Positions 1 to 6,699 are shown, counted from the first letter of the stretch. The stretch: DNA of 6,833 bases from Candidatus Sodaliphilus limicaballi (GCA_018065815.1 JAGHSP010000230.1:1-6833), one strand, 5' to 3'. Program-made: numbers and translations. The notes: generated by a model from the sequence alone, not told the origin.

Positions 1-206
1 TGGGCCTCGGCGATGACCTTGCCGTGGCGCACCACCATCACGTGGTGTATGTCGGTCTGCTTCACCACCTGCAAGGAGTCGATGAAACGGTTCACTGCCG
101 CTGGGTCAACGCCCTCGGCGGCAGGAGTGGAACGCTGCAAGTCGCCCACCTGGGCCACCGCAACAGCCGCCCAGGCAGCACACAACATGAGTAATATCTT
201 CTTCAT
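1..206 (-). CDS. Serine hydrolase, beta-lactamase/PBP family (N-terminal part only)
   Basis: Only the first 68 codons are in the window; the rest lies beyond the left edge. The start is the ATG whose complement is at 204-206, followed by MKK and a hydrophobic stretch ending AVAVA-Q (about residues 4-19), a typical type I signal peptide, so the product should be exported to the periplasm. After it come STPAAEGVDPAAVNRFIDSL (about 26-45) and IHHVMVVRHGKVIAEA (53-68). This pairing of a 'P..GVD...V..F' helix with a 'HH.MVVRHGKVIAE' strand is characteristic of the start of class C beta-lactamase-like serine hydrolases (PF00144 type). The catalytic SxxK and YxN motifs would lie downstream and cannot be checked. 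The substrate is unknown; members include DD-peptidases, esterases and amidohydrolase-like enzymes. The start lies 32 bp after the stop of the SBF-type transporter gene and no TAnnTTTG promoter is seen between them, so co-transcription is likely. The family call is fairly secure, the specific role is not. Confidence 0.8.
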   Translation of the reverse strand, partial: MKKILLMLCAAWAAVAVAQVGDLQRSTPAAEGVDPAAVNRFIDSLQVVKQTDIHHVMVVRHGKVIAEA

Positions 207-216
207 TGCTTTTTTT

Positions 217-244
217 GTTATTATCGTTAATGTCGTTATTATCG
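217..244. repeat. Short direct repeat, two 10-bp copies
   Basis: The sequence GTTATTATCG occurs at 217-226 and again at 235-244, 18 bp apart. The second copy covers the stop codon of the SBF-type transporter gene (239-241 on the minus strand); the first is in the short spacer before the hydrolase start. It may be simple local duplication in AT-rich sequence. No function can be assigned. Confidence 0.5.
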
Positions 245-1192
245 ATGCTTCCTGTGGTGCCATATTTCCAGGCTGTTGATGGCGTTTTGCCACAGGATGT
301 AGCACCCTGGCCCCACGGCACACAGCGGCGTGAGGTAGGTGTAGGCAATCCACACGGCAAACGCGGTGTTCTTTTGCCCAAGACCCTGCCCGCTCTCGAC
401 CGTTGCGCCGAAGAAGTGCCCCACATACCGCCCCGTGGCGAACTGTACCAGGCACACTACCAGCGAGATAGCCGCAATGATCAGCACGAATCCCACAGTG
501 GTGCCGGCATGGGCGATATACTTGACCGTGCTGCCGGTGACAATGCTCAGCGAGATGCCCCACATGTAGAACGACAAGTCCTCGATGGCTACGATGCGCT
601 GATGCAGGCGGCGCAGGTAGTGCTTCACAACGTAGGCAGCCGCCATGGGCACCACGAGCACGAGGCACACCTTGTATAGTATCGCGAGGAATGCCTCGAC
701 AAACGAGATGTCGAGCGTGTTGTCAATGAGCGGGAACACCGTGGGCACTAGCAGCGCGGTGATGAAGTTGGACACAAAGGTGTAGGTGGTCATTGATTCC
801 AGATTGCCGCCCAGCTTGGCCGTGACCACAGCCGCCGCGGCTGCTCCGGGAGCGATGACGCAGGTGAGCAGGCTCTCGGCTATCACAAGCTGGTCGCCAC
901 CGATGCCGCTCACGATGATCACCGCCGCCAGCGCCGCAGTGATGGCCACCTGAAACACGGTGATGATCCAGTGCCACGCCGTGGGACGCATCTTGCTGAA
1001 ATCCACACGGCAAAAGGTGGTGAACAGTATCATTCCCATGAAAAACGGGAAGATGGCGTCGAAGATGGGGTTGAAAAACCGTGCGGCGCCGTCGAGGGCA
1101 GGAATGCCGGCAAAGACGAGATAGGACACTGTCCCGGTCACGATGGCCGAGGGCAGTGTCCAGTCTTTTAAGAATTGTATTATCCTGCGCAT
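239..1192 (-). CDS. SBF/BASS-type membrane transporter (bile acid:sodium symporter family)
   Basis: The 317-residue protein is almost entirely hydrophobic, with about nine or ten predicted membrane segments (among them roughly 15-33, 45-61, 75-96, 134-155, 167-189, 208-222, 232-250 and 276-300). The length suits the bile acid:sodium symporter fold. LTCVIAPGAAAAAVVTAKLG (109-128) matches the broken helix with Pro-Gly (Pro115, Gly116) in the first half of the fold, and GQGLGQKNTAFAVWIAYTYL (268-287) matches the broken helix in the second half, where Na+ ligands sit in characterised members. At the place where ASBT-type carriers have Glu-x-x-x-Gln, this protein seems to have Gln269-x-x-x-Gln273, with Glu266 close by, so sodium coupling and substrate are open; a bile acid should not be assumed. 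The start is ATG at 1190-1192, next to MRRIIQFLKDW. No consensus promoter was found in the 184 bp upstream, which is occupied by a palindromic element. The downstream hydrolase gene probably shares its transcript. Confidence 0.87.
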   Translation of the reverse strand: MRRIIQFLKDWTLPSAIVTGTVSYLVFAGIPALDGAARFFNPIFDAIFPFFMGMILFTTFCRVDFSKMRPTAWHWIITVFQVAITAALAAVIIVSGIGGDQLVIAESLLTCVIAPGAAAAAVVTAKLGGNLESMTTYTFVSNFITALLVPTVFPLIDNTLDISFVEAFLAILYKVCLVLVVPMAAAYVVKHYLRRLHQRIVAIEDLSFYMWGISLSIVTGSTVKYIAHAGTTVGFVLIIAAISLVVCLVQFATGRYVGHFFGATVESGQGLGQKNTAFAVWIAYTYLTPLCAVGPGCYILWQNAINSLEIWHHRKHR

Positions 1193-1207
1193 AAGGTAAT
1201 TAAAAGA

Positions 1208-1373
1208 AATTTTCTATCTCCCACAGAGGCACAGAGGACACAGAGAGAAATAAATAATCTGTTGAATCTGTGTAATCTGTGGTTTGCATTAAATAATTTC
1301 TATTAATTTCGGATAATTTCTTTCAGTAAAAAAATCTCTGTGCCCTCTGTGCCTCTGTGGGAGATAGAAAATT
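1208..1373. repeat. 166-bp intergenic palindromic element with 39-bp inverted arms
   Basis: The arms are 1208-1246 and 1335-1373. They pair over 39 positions with one mismatch (A at 1238 against C at 1343), separated by an 88-base loop. The right arm is made of three related CTCTGTG units. The loop holds three adjacent 9-bp units of the form AATCTGTKK (1256-1264, 1265-1273, 1274-1282) and three 10-bp units like ATAATTTCTA (1293-1302, 1303-1312, 1313-1322). The element fills nearly the whole gap between leuS, whose stop ends 3 bp from the right arm, and the start of the SBF-type gene. It has no ORF and no clear target-site duplication. It could fold in RNA as a long hairpin after leuS, or be a MITE- or REP-like mobile repeat; these remain inference. 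Confidence 0.85.
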
Positions 1374-1376
1374 CCG

Positions 1377-4148
1377 TTAAATCACCACGTTCACCAGTTT
1401 GTTGGGAACCACGATGACCTTCTTGGGAGTGCCGCCTTCGAGCCACTTCTGTGCCGCGGGCTCGGCGAGGGCTATGCGCTCCACTTCCTTGGCATCGGTG
1501 CCCACAGCCACCTCGATGTTGTAGCGGGGACGGCCCTTGATCATCACGGTGTACTTAACCGATGATTCCTTGAGGTATTCCTCGTTGCACACGGGCCACT
1601 GGGCGTCGCACACCGTGCCTTCGTGGCCGAGCACGTGCCACAGCTCCTCGGCGATGTGGGGCGCGAAGGGAGCGAGCAGGCGGACGAACAGGTCATACAC
1701 CTCGCGGCTGTCGCACTTCATGCCGGTCAGCTCGTTGAGGCATATCATGAACGCTGCCACGCTGGTGTTGTAAGAGAACGCTTCCACGTCGGCAGTCACC
1801 TTCTTGATGAGCTTGTGCACGCTCTTCAGGGCTTCCTTGCTTGCGGGCGCGTCGTTCAGGCGCAACTCGTCGCCAGCGAAGAACTGTGCCCACAGGCGCT
1901 TGAGGAAACGGTTCACGCCGTCGATGCCGTTGGTGTCCCAGGGCTTGCTGGCCTCGACCGGACCCAGGAACATCTCGTAGAGGCGCAGGGTGTCGGCACC
2001 GTAGCGGTCCACGATATCATCGGGGTTAACGACGTTGTACATTGATTTCGACATCTTCTCGATTGCCCAGCCGCAGATATACTTGCCGTTCTCGAGGACG
2101 AACTCGGCATCCTTATACTCGGGGCTCCATGCGCGGAACTTGTCGAGGTCGAGGGCGTCGTTCTTCACGATGTTCACGTCCACGTGGATGGGCTGCACGT
2201 CATACTCGTCCTTGAGGTTGAGTGATACGTATTTGTTGGTGCCCTTGATGCGGTAAACGAAGTTGCTGCGGCCCTGGATCATGCCCTGGTTGATGAGTTT
2301 CTTGAAGGGCTCGGCCTCGCACACGTAACCATAGTCATAGAGGAACTTGTTCCAGAAGCGGCTGTAGATCAAGTGGCCTGTGGCATGCTCGCTGCCGCCC
2401 ACGTAGAGATCTACCTGGCGCCAGTACTCGTTCACCTGCTTGTCCACGAGGGCCTCGTCGTTGTGTGGGTCCATGTAGCGCAGGTAGTAGGCGCTGCTGC
2501 CGGCAAAGCCGGGCATAGTGCACAGCTCCAGGGGCTGGCCGTTGGTGGCCACCCAGTTCTTGGCACGTCCCAGCGGGGGCTCGCCGTCCTCGGTGGGAAG
2601 GAACTTATCCACCTCGGGGAGCTGCAGGGGCAGCTGGTCTGCGGGCAATGCCTGGGGCTGGTTGTCCTCGTCGTAGTAGATGGGGAAGGGCTCGCCCCAG
2701 TAGCGCTGGCGGCTGAAGATGGCGTCGCGCAGGCGGTAGTTGGTCTTCACGCGGCCTATTCCGGCCTCTTCGATGAAGGCCTTGGTCTTGGCGATTGCCT
2801 CTTTCACTTGCAGGCCGTCGAGCTGCAACATGTCGTTGCTTGAGTTCATCATGATGCCGTCCTTGGCGTCAAAGCTCTCCTCGCTCACGTCGGCGCCCTC
2901 AATCAAGGGGATGATGGGCAGGTCGAAGTGGCGTGCAAAGGCGTAGTCGCGCGAGTCGTGGGCAGGCACTGCCATGATGGCGCCTGTGCCGTAGCCTGCC
3001 AGCACATAGTCGCTGATGTAGATGGGTATGTTCTTGCCTGTGATGGGGTTAACGGCATAGCTGCCGCTGAACACGCCGCTCACCTTCTTGTCGATCAGGC
3101 GCTCGCGCTCGGTCTTCTTCTTCACCTCGGCAAGGTAAGCCTCGACCTGGGCCTTCTGCTCGGCAGTGGTCACGAGGTTCACATAGTCGCTTTCAGGCGC
3201 AAGCACCATGAAGGTGACACCGAAGATTGTATCGGCGCGGGTGGTGAAGATGAGCATCTTCTCGTCGCTGTCGGCGATTTTGAAATACATCTCGGCACCC
3301 TGGCTCATGCCTATCCAGTTGCGCTGGGTCTCTTTGAGCGAGTCGGTCCAGTCCACTGTGTCGAGGTCGCGCAGCAGGCGGCCGGCATATGCGCTCACAC
3401 GCAGGCACCACTGGCTCATGAGTTTCTGCTCCACGGGATAACCACCGCGCACACTCAGGCCCTCGCTCACCTCGTCGTTGGCGAGCACTGTGCCCAGCTT
3501 AGCGCACCAGTTCACCATGGTCTTGCCGCGGTAGGCGATGCGGTAGTTCATGAGCATGTCGTTCTTCTCCACCTTGGTCATAGCGTTCCACTGCTCGGCA
3601 GTGAACACGTCGTCGATATTGGTAGCGGCGTTGCAGCCCTCGTTACCGTTCTTCTCAAAGAAAGCCACGAGCTCCTCGATGGGGCAGGCCTTTTGCAGCT
3701 CGGTGTTGTAGTAGCTGCCAAACATCTTGAGGAATGCCCATTGGGTCCACTTGTAGTAGCCAGGGTCGCAGGTGCGCACCTCGCGGTCCCAGTCAAAGCA
3801 GAAGCCTATCTTGTCGAGCTGCTCGCGGTAGCGGGCTATGTTCTGTGTAGTTGTCACCTCGGGGTGCTGGCCTGTCTTGATGGCATACTGCTCGGCGGGA
3901 AGGCCGTAGGCGTCATAGCCCATGGGATGCAGCACGTTGAAGCCCTGCTGGCGCTTGTAGCGGGTGTAGATGTCGCTGGCTATGTAGCCCAGGGGATGGC
4001 CCACGTGAAGGCCTGCACCGCTGGGGTAGGGGAACATGTCCAGAACATAAAACTTGGGTTTACTCTGGTCAACCTCAGCGCGATACACCTTGTTCTCGCG
4101 CCAGTACTGTTGCCATTTTTTCTCAATCTCGTTAAACTTGTAATCCAT
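1377..4148 (-). CDS. leuS: Leucyl-tRNA synthetase (LeuRS, class Ia)
   Basis: This cytoplasmic enzyme joins leucine to tRNA-Leu using ATP. The 923-residue chain is complete. The Rossmann catalytic core carries YPSG (41-44) and the HIGH-type motif HVGH (48-51); KMSKS is at 698-702. The CP1 editing domain, which hydrolyses mischarged tRNA, lies about 225-420 and has the threonine-rich TTRADT (302-307, Thr307 matching E. coli Thr252) and GTGAIMAVPAHDSRD (387-401, Asp401 matching E. coli Asp345). The catalytic domain resumes at SRQRYWGEPFPIYY (479-492), the leucine-specific insertion precedes KMSKS (about 625-697), the anticodon-binding helical domain includes LLAPFAPHIAEELW (824-837), and the small C-terminal domain ends the chain. 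It is about 60 residues longer than E. coli LeuRS; much of the extra is an insert at about 147-207. The usual ZN-1 cysteine pairs are absent (WCAKLGT at 214, then LSVRGGYP). The start is ATG next to MDYKFNEIEKKWQQYW, the normal N-terminus. A TAnnTTTG promoter lies just upstream. Confidence 0.99.
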   Translation of the reverse strand: MDYKFNEIEKKWQQYWRENKVYRAEVDQSKPKFYVLDMFPYPSGAGLHVGHPLGYIASDIYTRYKRQQGFNVLHPMGYDAYGLPAEQYAIKTGQHPEVTTTQNIARYREQLDKIGFCFDWDREVRTCDPGYYKWTQWAFLKMFGSYYNTELQKACPIEELVAFFEKNGNEGCNAATNIDDVFTAEQWNAMTKVEKNDMLMNYRIAYRGKTMVNWCAKLGTVLANDEVSEGLSVRGGYPVEQKLMSQWCLRVSAYAGRLLRDLDTVDWTDSLKETQRNWIGMSQGAEMYFKIADSDEKMLIFTTRADTIFGVTFMVLAPESDYVNLVTTAEQKAQVEAYLAEVKKKTERERLIDKKVSGVFSGSYAVNPITGKNIPIYISDYVLAGYGTGAIMAVPAHDSRDYAFARHFDLPIIPLIEGADVSEESFDAKDGIMMNSSNDMLQLDGLQVKEAIAKTKAFIEEAGIGRVKTNYRLRDAIFSRQRYWGEPFPIYYDEDNQPQALPADQLPLQLPEVDKFLPTEDGEPPLGRAKNWVATNGQPLELCTMPGFAGSSAYYLRYMDPHNDEALVDKQVNEYWRQVDLYVGGSEHATGHLIYSRFWNKFLYDYGYVCEAEPFKKLINQGMIQGRSNFVYRIKGTNKYVSLNLKDEYDVQPIHVDVNIVKNDALDLDKFRAWSPEYKDAEFVLENGKYICGWAIEKMSKSMYNVVNPDDIVDRYGADTLRLYEMFLGPVEASKPWDTNGIDGVNRFLKRLWAQFFAGDELRLNDAPASKEALKSVHKLIKKVTADVEAFSYNTSVAAFMICLNELTGMKCDSREVYDLFVRLLAPFAPHIAEELWHVLGHEGTVCDAQWPVCNEEYLKESSVKYTVMIKGRPRYNIEVAVGTDAKEVERIALAEPAAQKWLEGGTPKKVIVVPNKLVNVVI

Positions 4149-4179
4149 TGTATATTGTGTTATTTTATATTCTAACTTG

Positions 4180-4211
4180 CAAAGTTACAATTTTCTAACG
4201 AAAGACGAAAC
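4180..4211 (-). promoter_or_regulatory. Putative leuS promoter (Bacteroidetes type)
   Basis: On the minus strand TAACTTTG (4180-4187) is a full match to the Bacteroidetes -7 box TAnnTTTG. Twenty bases upstream there is only GTTT (4208-4211), a weak -33 element. Transcription would begin near 4172, leaving a leader of about 25 bases rich in A and T before the leuS ATG at 4148. The -33 region lies inside a 7-bp tandem repeat. The call is from sequence alone. Confidence 0.55.
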
Positions 4212-4225
4212 ACGAAACACGAAAA
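4198..4225. repeat. 7-bp tandem repeat, four units, over the leuS promoter
   Basis: Four units of ACGAAAV (ACGAAAG, ACGAAAC, ACGAAAC, ACGAAAA) occupy 4198-4204, 4205-4211, 4212-4218 and 4219-4225. Read on the minus strand these are TTTCGT-rich units covering the expected -33 position of the leuS promoter. Copy-number change is possible in principle, but one sequence cannot show it. Confidence 0.7.
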
Positions 4226-4363
4226 AACAAGGCAACCGCATCAAAATTGCATTCTGTCCGATAGGACAGTACCTTTGACAACCGTGTAGGCGCGCAGGGG
4301 CAAAGCTCCAAGAGCCCCCTCATTTTAGGCATAAAACCCTAACCCAATGATAGAAAAAATCTT
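4226..4363. other. Intergenic sequence between NSS transporter gene and leuS, no gene seen
   Basis: No reading frame with coding character is visible here. It holds a small hairpin (CTGTCC at 4254-4259, loop GATA, GGACAG at 4264-4269) and a GC-rich patch with possible pairing of GGGGC (4297-4301) and GCCCC (4314-4318). Neither is followed by a T run in the minus direction, so they are not typical intrinsic terminators. No T-box features (specifier stem, antiterminator) were recognised ahead of leuS. Confidence 0.5.
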
Positions 4364-4405
4364 TTAAATTCGAATAATTTCTTTCAGTAAAATAATCTCT
4401 GTGCC
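4364..4405. repeat. Partial second copy of the 1208-1373 element core
   Basis: Positions 4364-4405 match 1303-1344 in the same orientation with 39 of 42 bases identical (differences at 4368, 4373 and 4393). The shared part includes TAATTTCTTTCAGTAAAA and AATCTCTGTGCC. After it the CTCTGTG units are reduced and diverged (4397-4414), and no matching inverted arm is found nearby, so this looks like half of the palindromic element. It lies within about 20 bp of the stop codon of the NSS transporter gene, just as the full element abuts the stop of leuS. Confidence 0.8.
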
Positions 4406-4423
4406 TGTGTGGGGAATTGTGTG

Positions 4424-5782
4424 TCAGATAAGTCCCACGCAGGCCAGGAAGATGATCACCACTGCCACGGGAGCCACCCAGCGCAGGCACAGCACGGTGT
4501 AGTTGAGAACGTACTTGTTCAGGTGGTTGCGGTTGGTCAGTTGGTCGGCGATGATGCGCTTGTCAAGGAACCAGCCCACATACACCGCCGTGAACAGGCC
4601 GCCCATCAGCATGAACACGTTTGATGCTGCATAGTTGAACAAGTCAAACAAGTTCATACCCCACAGGGTGACATCGCTCAGCACGTTGAACGACAGGGCG
4701 CTAAGCACGGCTATCACCAGCGTGAATGAGGCAACATAGCATATCGCCTTGTTGCGGCTCATGTGAAACTCTTCGCTGATGAACACGATGGGGCATTCGC
4801 TCAGGATGATGGTGGATGTGAGCGACGCAAAGAACAGCAGCACAAAGAACAGCATTGCCCACACATAGCCGCCCGTCATCTGCTGGAACACGCTGGGGAG
4901 GATTTCAAACACCAGCTTGGGACCGGCCTCGGGCTGCATGCCGAATGAGAACACCGCGGGGAAAATGACGATGCCGGCAAGGATGGCCACCAGCGTGTCG
5001 AGCGAGGCTATGGTCACAGCGTCGCGGCTGAGAGAGGTGTCGTCCTTGAAGTATGACGAATAGGCCACAAGGCAGCCTATACCCAGGGTGAGCGACATGA
5101 ATGCCTGGCCCATGGCGTTGACCACGCCTTTCCAGGTGAGGTGCCCAAAGTCAGGCTTGAACAGGAACTCCATGCCCTCCCACGCGTTGGGGAGCATGAG
5201 CGAGTTCACGCAGAAGATTACCAGAAGCAGGAACAGCAGCGGCGTCATCACGTTCGACACGCGCTCGATGCCATGCTGCACGCCACGGCTCAGCACGGCG
5301 AAGTTGACCACGAGGAACAGCACCGTCCACAGGGTGCACTGCCATGCGTCGCCCACAAAGTTGCCGAATATCTCGCTGTATTGCTCGGGAGTGTGCCCCG
5401 AGAGGCTGCCCTTGATGGCCAGCAGCAGGTATTCAACCACCCAGCCGCACACCACGCTGTAAAAGCCCAGTGTGACGATAGAGCCCAGCACGCAGATGTA
5501 GGAGAACCCATATAGTTTGCTGTTGGGCGACAGCTGTTTGAGGGCACCCATCATGTTCTTGTGGGTCGAGCGGCCTATGACGAACTCGCTCAACATCACG
5601 GGAATGCCAAGTATGACAACACATATCAGATATACCAGGATAAACGCTCCGCCGCCGTTCTGGCCAGCCTCGTAGGGGAAGCGCCATATATTGCCCAGGC
5701 CCACTGCCCCGCCCACTGTTGCCGCCACGGCACCCATGCGGGTGGCAAAGCCCATGCGCTTCTTTTTTTTCAGTTGTGACAT
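4424..5782 (-). CDS. Sodium-dependent transporter, NSS/SNF family
   Basis: This inner-membrane carrier belongs to the neurotransmitter:sodium symporter family (LeuT, Tyt1, MhsT), whose bacterial members mostly import amino acids with Na+. The 452-residue length and about 11 membrane helices fit the Tyt1-like bacterial branch. Helix 1 has GGAVGLGNIWRFPYEAGQNG (24-43); by comparison with LeuT, Gly24, Ala26, Val27 and Asn31 stand at sodium-site positions, with Gly25 where LeuT has Asn21. Helix 6 has the unwound signature GQAFMSLTLGIG (225-236), Ser230 matching LeuT Thr254. Helix 8 has FFASLTS (317-323), where Ala319, Thr322 and Ser323 match the Na2 ligands. SLDTLVAILAG (260-270) in helix 7 carries Asp262, which may be the acidic residue that makes bacterial members chloride-independent. 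The start is MSQLKKKKRMGF, with a basic cytoplasmic N-terminus, and a good promoter lies 61 bp upstream. The substrate cannot be read from sequence. It appears to be a single-gene unit. Confidence 0.96.
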   Translation of the reverse strand: MSQLKKKKRMGFATRMGAVAATVGGAVGLGNIWRFPYEAGQNGGGAFILVYLICVVILGIPVMLSEFVIGRSTHKNMMGALKQLSPNSKLYGFSYICVLGSIVTLGFYSVVCGWVVEYLLLAIKGSLSGHTPEQYSEIFGNFVGDAWQCTLWTVLFLVVNFAVLSRGVQHGIERVSNVMTPLLFLLLVIFCVNSLMLPNAWEGMEFLFKPDFGHLTWKGVVNAMGQAFMSLTLGIGCLVAYSSYFKDDTSLSRDAVTIASLDTLVAILAGIVIFPAVFSFGMQPEAGPKLVFEILPSVFQQMTGGYVWAMLFFVLLFFASLTSTIILSECPIVFISEEFHMSRNKAICYVASFTLVIAVLSALSFNVLSDVTLWGMNLFDLFNYAASNVFMLMGGLFTAVYVGWFLDKRIIADQLTNRNHLNKYVLNYTVLCLRWVAPVAVVIIFLACVGLI

Positions 5783-5842
5783 ATTTGCACTAATAATTGT
5801 TATGTTTTAGTCTAAATTTATAAAAATCTCTTATTGACGGTG

Positions 5843-5873
5843 CAAAATTACTAACAAATTCCCACTTAACCAA
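5843..5873 (-). promoter_or_regulatory. Putative promoter of the NSS transporter gene
   Basis: On the minus strand TTG (5871-5873) is followed after 20 bases by TAATTTTG (5843-5850), a full match to the Bacteroidetes -7 box TAnnTTTG with normal spacing. Transcription would start near 5836, giving a leader of roughly 50 bases. It lies directly after the terminator of the upstream DUF4294 gene, which supports a separate transcription unit. Confidence 0.62.
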
Positions 5874-5883
5874 CCTAAATTGC

Positions 5884-5915
5884 AAAAAAAACACCTTTCC
5901 GCACAGGAAAAGGTG
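5884..5915 (-). terminator. Intrinsic terminator of the DUF4294 gene
   Basis: On the minus strand a stem of CACCTTTTCC (5906-5915) and GGAAAGGTG (5892-5900), with a 5-base loop and one bulged base, is followed directly by eight T residues (5884-5891). It begins about 30 bp after the stop of the DUF4294 gene, the usual place for a rho-independent terminator. Confidence 0.85.
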
Positions 5916-5945
5916 CATTATTGGGTTATATTTTGATTGCAGGCG

Positions 5946-6584
5946 TCACAGCGAGCCTTGCTCCACTCGCACGCAGATGCGCTCTATCACGGCATCTTCC
6001 TTGTTCTTTTCGGGGTGATAGCCCTGCTTCAGGCTCACGCCGAAGAATTTGCCGAACGTCTGCCAGAATCCGGCCCTGAACGTGCCCAGGAACGCTTTCA
6101 CTATGCTGTAACTGTTCTGGTTCGTCTCGCGGTTGATGAGCTTGATCAGCATCTTGCCTTGGTTCTTGGTCAGCTTTTTCATCGCTGGCTTGTACTGGTT
6201 GAACACGTTTTTCTCAAACGCCTTCATGTATTCCTGCTTTTCCTTCTCGTTCTTGTAGGTGCCCATGTACTCGTAGGTCTCGAGAAGCATGGCGCTGATG
6301 GCCTTGGCATAGGGGAGCGTGCGTTTCACGTCGCGCACCGTCTTCCAGTAGAATTCCTCTTCCTTCTTGTTGCGGAAACGCTCGCGGGGATAGATAGTGA
6401 TGGGGTTAAACACCAGCATCGCCAGCGTGTCGCCTGTCGAGGGCTCAATGAAATGATACATGCCGGCCCACACGTCCTGCAACGCCGACGGAACCTCGAT
6501 TGTACTCACCGCATCCTGCGCATGAGCACGCCCCGGAACCACCAGCCAGCAGAGTACTGTCAATATTAGCATCAAGCGTTTCAT
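5946..6584 (-). CDS. Exported DUF4294-family protein
   Basis: The product is a 212-residue protein of unknown function that matches my memory of the Bacteroidetes family DUF4294. An N-terminal signal peptide (MKRLMLILTVLCWLVV, then GRAHA-Q, cleavage likely after residue 22) predicts export to the periplasm; there is no lipobox. The mature part has YPRERF (65-70), FYWKTVRDVKRTLPYA (78-93), a charged helical stretch with several KE/EK pairs (about 110-130), and the most telling block, LIKLINRETNQNSYSIVK (146-163) followed by GTFRAGFWQTFGKFFG (167-182). No catalytic motif or metal-binding set is evident. I chose the ATG at 6584; a GTG one codon earlier would give 213 residues with MMKR, but the ATG begins the usual MKR signal peptide. 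It stands alone, with its own possible promoter upstream and a strong terminator downstream. The family call is good; function is unknown. Confidence 0.85.
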   Translation of the reverse strand: MKRLMLILTVLCWLVVPGRAHAQDAVSTIEVPSALQDVWAGMYHFIEPSTGDTLAMLVFNPITIYPRERFRNKKEEEFYWKTVRDVKRTLPYAKAISAMLLETYEYMGTYKNEKEKQEYMKAFEKNVFNQYKPAMKKLTKNQGKMLIKLINRETNQNSYSIVKAFLGTFRAGFWQTFGKFFGVSLKQGYHPEKNKEDAVIERICVRVEQGSL

Positions 6585-6600
6585 CACTTAAAATTTTGTG

Positions 6601-6633
6601 CGAAAATACACCAAAGATTCAATACAACGCAAA
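6601..6633 (-). promoter_or_regulatory. Possible promoter of the DUF4294 gene
   Basis: On the minus strand TTTG (6630-6633) is followed after 21 bases by TATTTTCG (6601-6608), one base away from the Bacteroidetes -7 box TAnnTTTG. The position, 17 bp before the ATG, would leave a very short leader of about 10 bases, which lowers confidence. Confidence 0.35.
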
Positions 6634-6699
6634 AAAACTAATATAAATAGTGTTAAAACCCCGCAATATCCCCATTACACCTATATTATATATAGCAAG

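Noticed and set aside
206..679. Plus-strand open frame of 157 codons opposite the SBF-type gene
   Set aside because: Antisense to a strongly supported membrane protein gene and without recognisable family features.
1208..1373. Standard intrinsic terminator of leuS
   Set aside because: The arms are unusually long with an 88-base loop and no T run follows on the minus strand, so it was recorded as a repeat element; a role in ending transcription is still possible.
2928..4175. Plus-strand open frame of 415 codons opposite leuS
   Set aside because: It lies antisense to the well-supported leuS, has a composition typical of reverse-frame shadows (rich in Ala, His, Leu, Val) and no recognisable domain.
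4149..4423. T-box or other riboswitch controlling leuS
   Set aside because: The predicted leuS leader is only about 25 bases, no T-box sequence or specifier stem was recognised, and the hairpins present lie upstream of the promoter.
239..5782. Joint metabolic or defence system made of the SBF carrier, leuS and the NSS carrier
   Set aside because: Separate promoters and unrelated families give no support beyond proximity; leuS is a housekeeping gene and no defence or mobile genes are present.
5937..6569. Plus-strand open frame of 210 codons opposite the DUF4294 gene
   Set aside because: Antisense shadow of a gene with a clear signal peptide, family match and terminator on the minus strand.
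6585..6587. GTG start for the DUF4294 gene
   Set aside because: The next codon is an ATG that starts a normal MKR signal peptide; the GTG would add only one residue.
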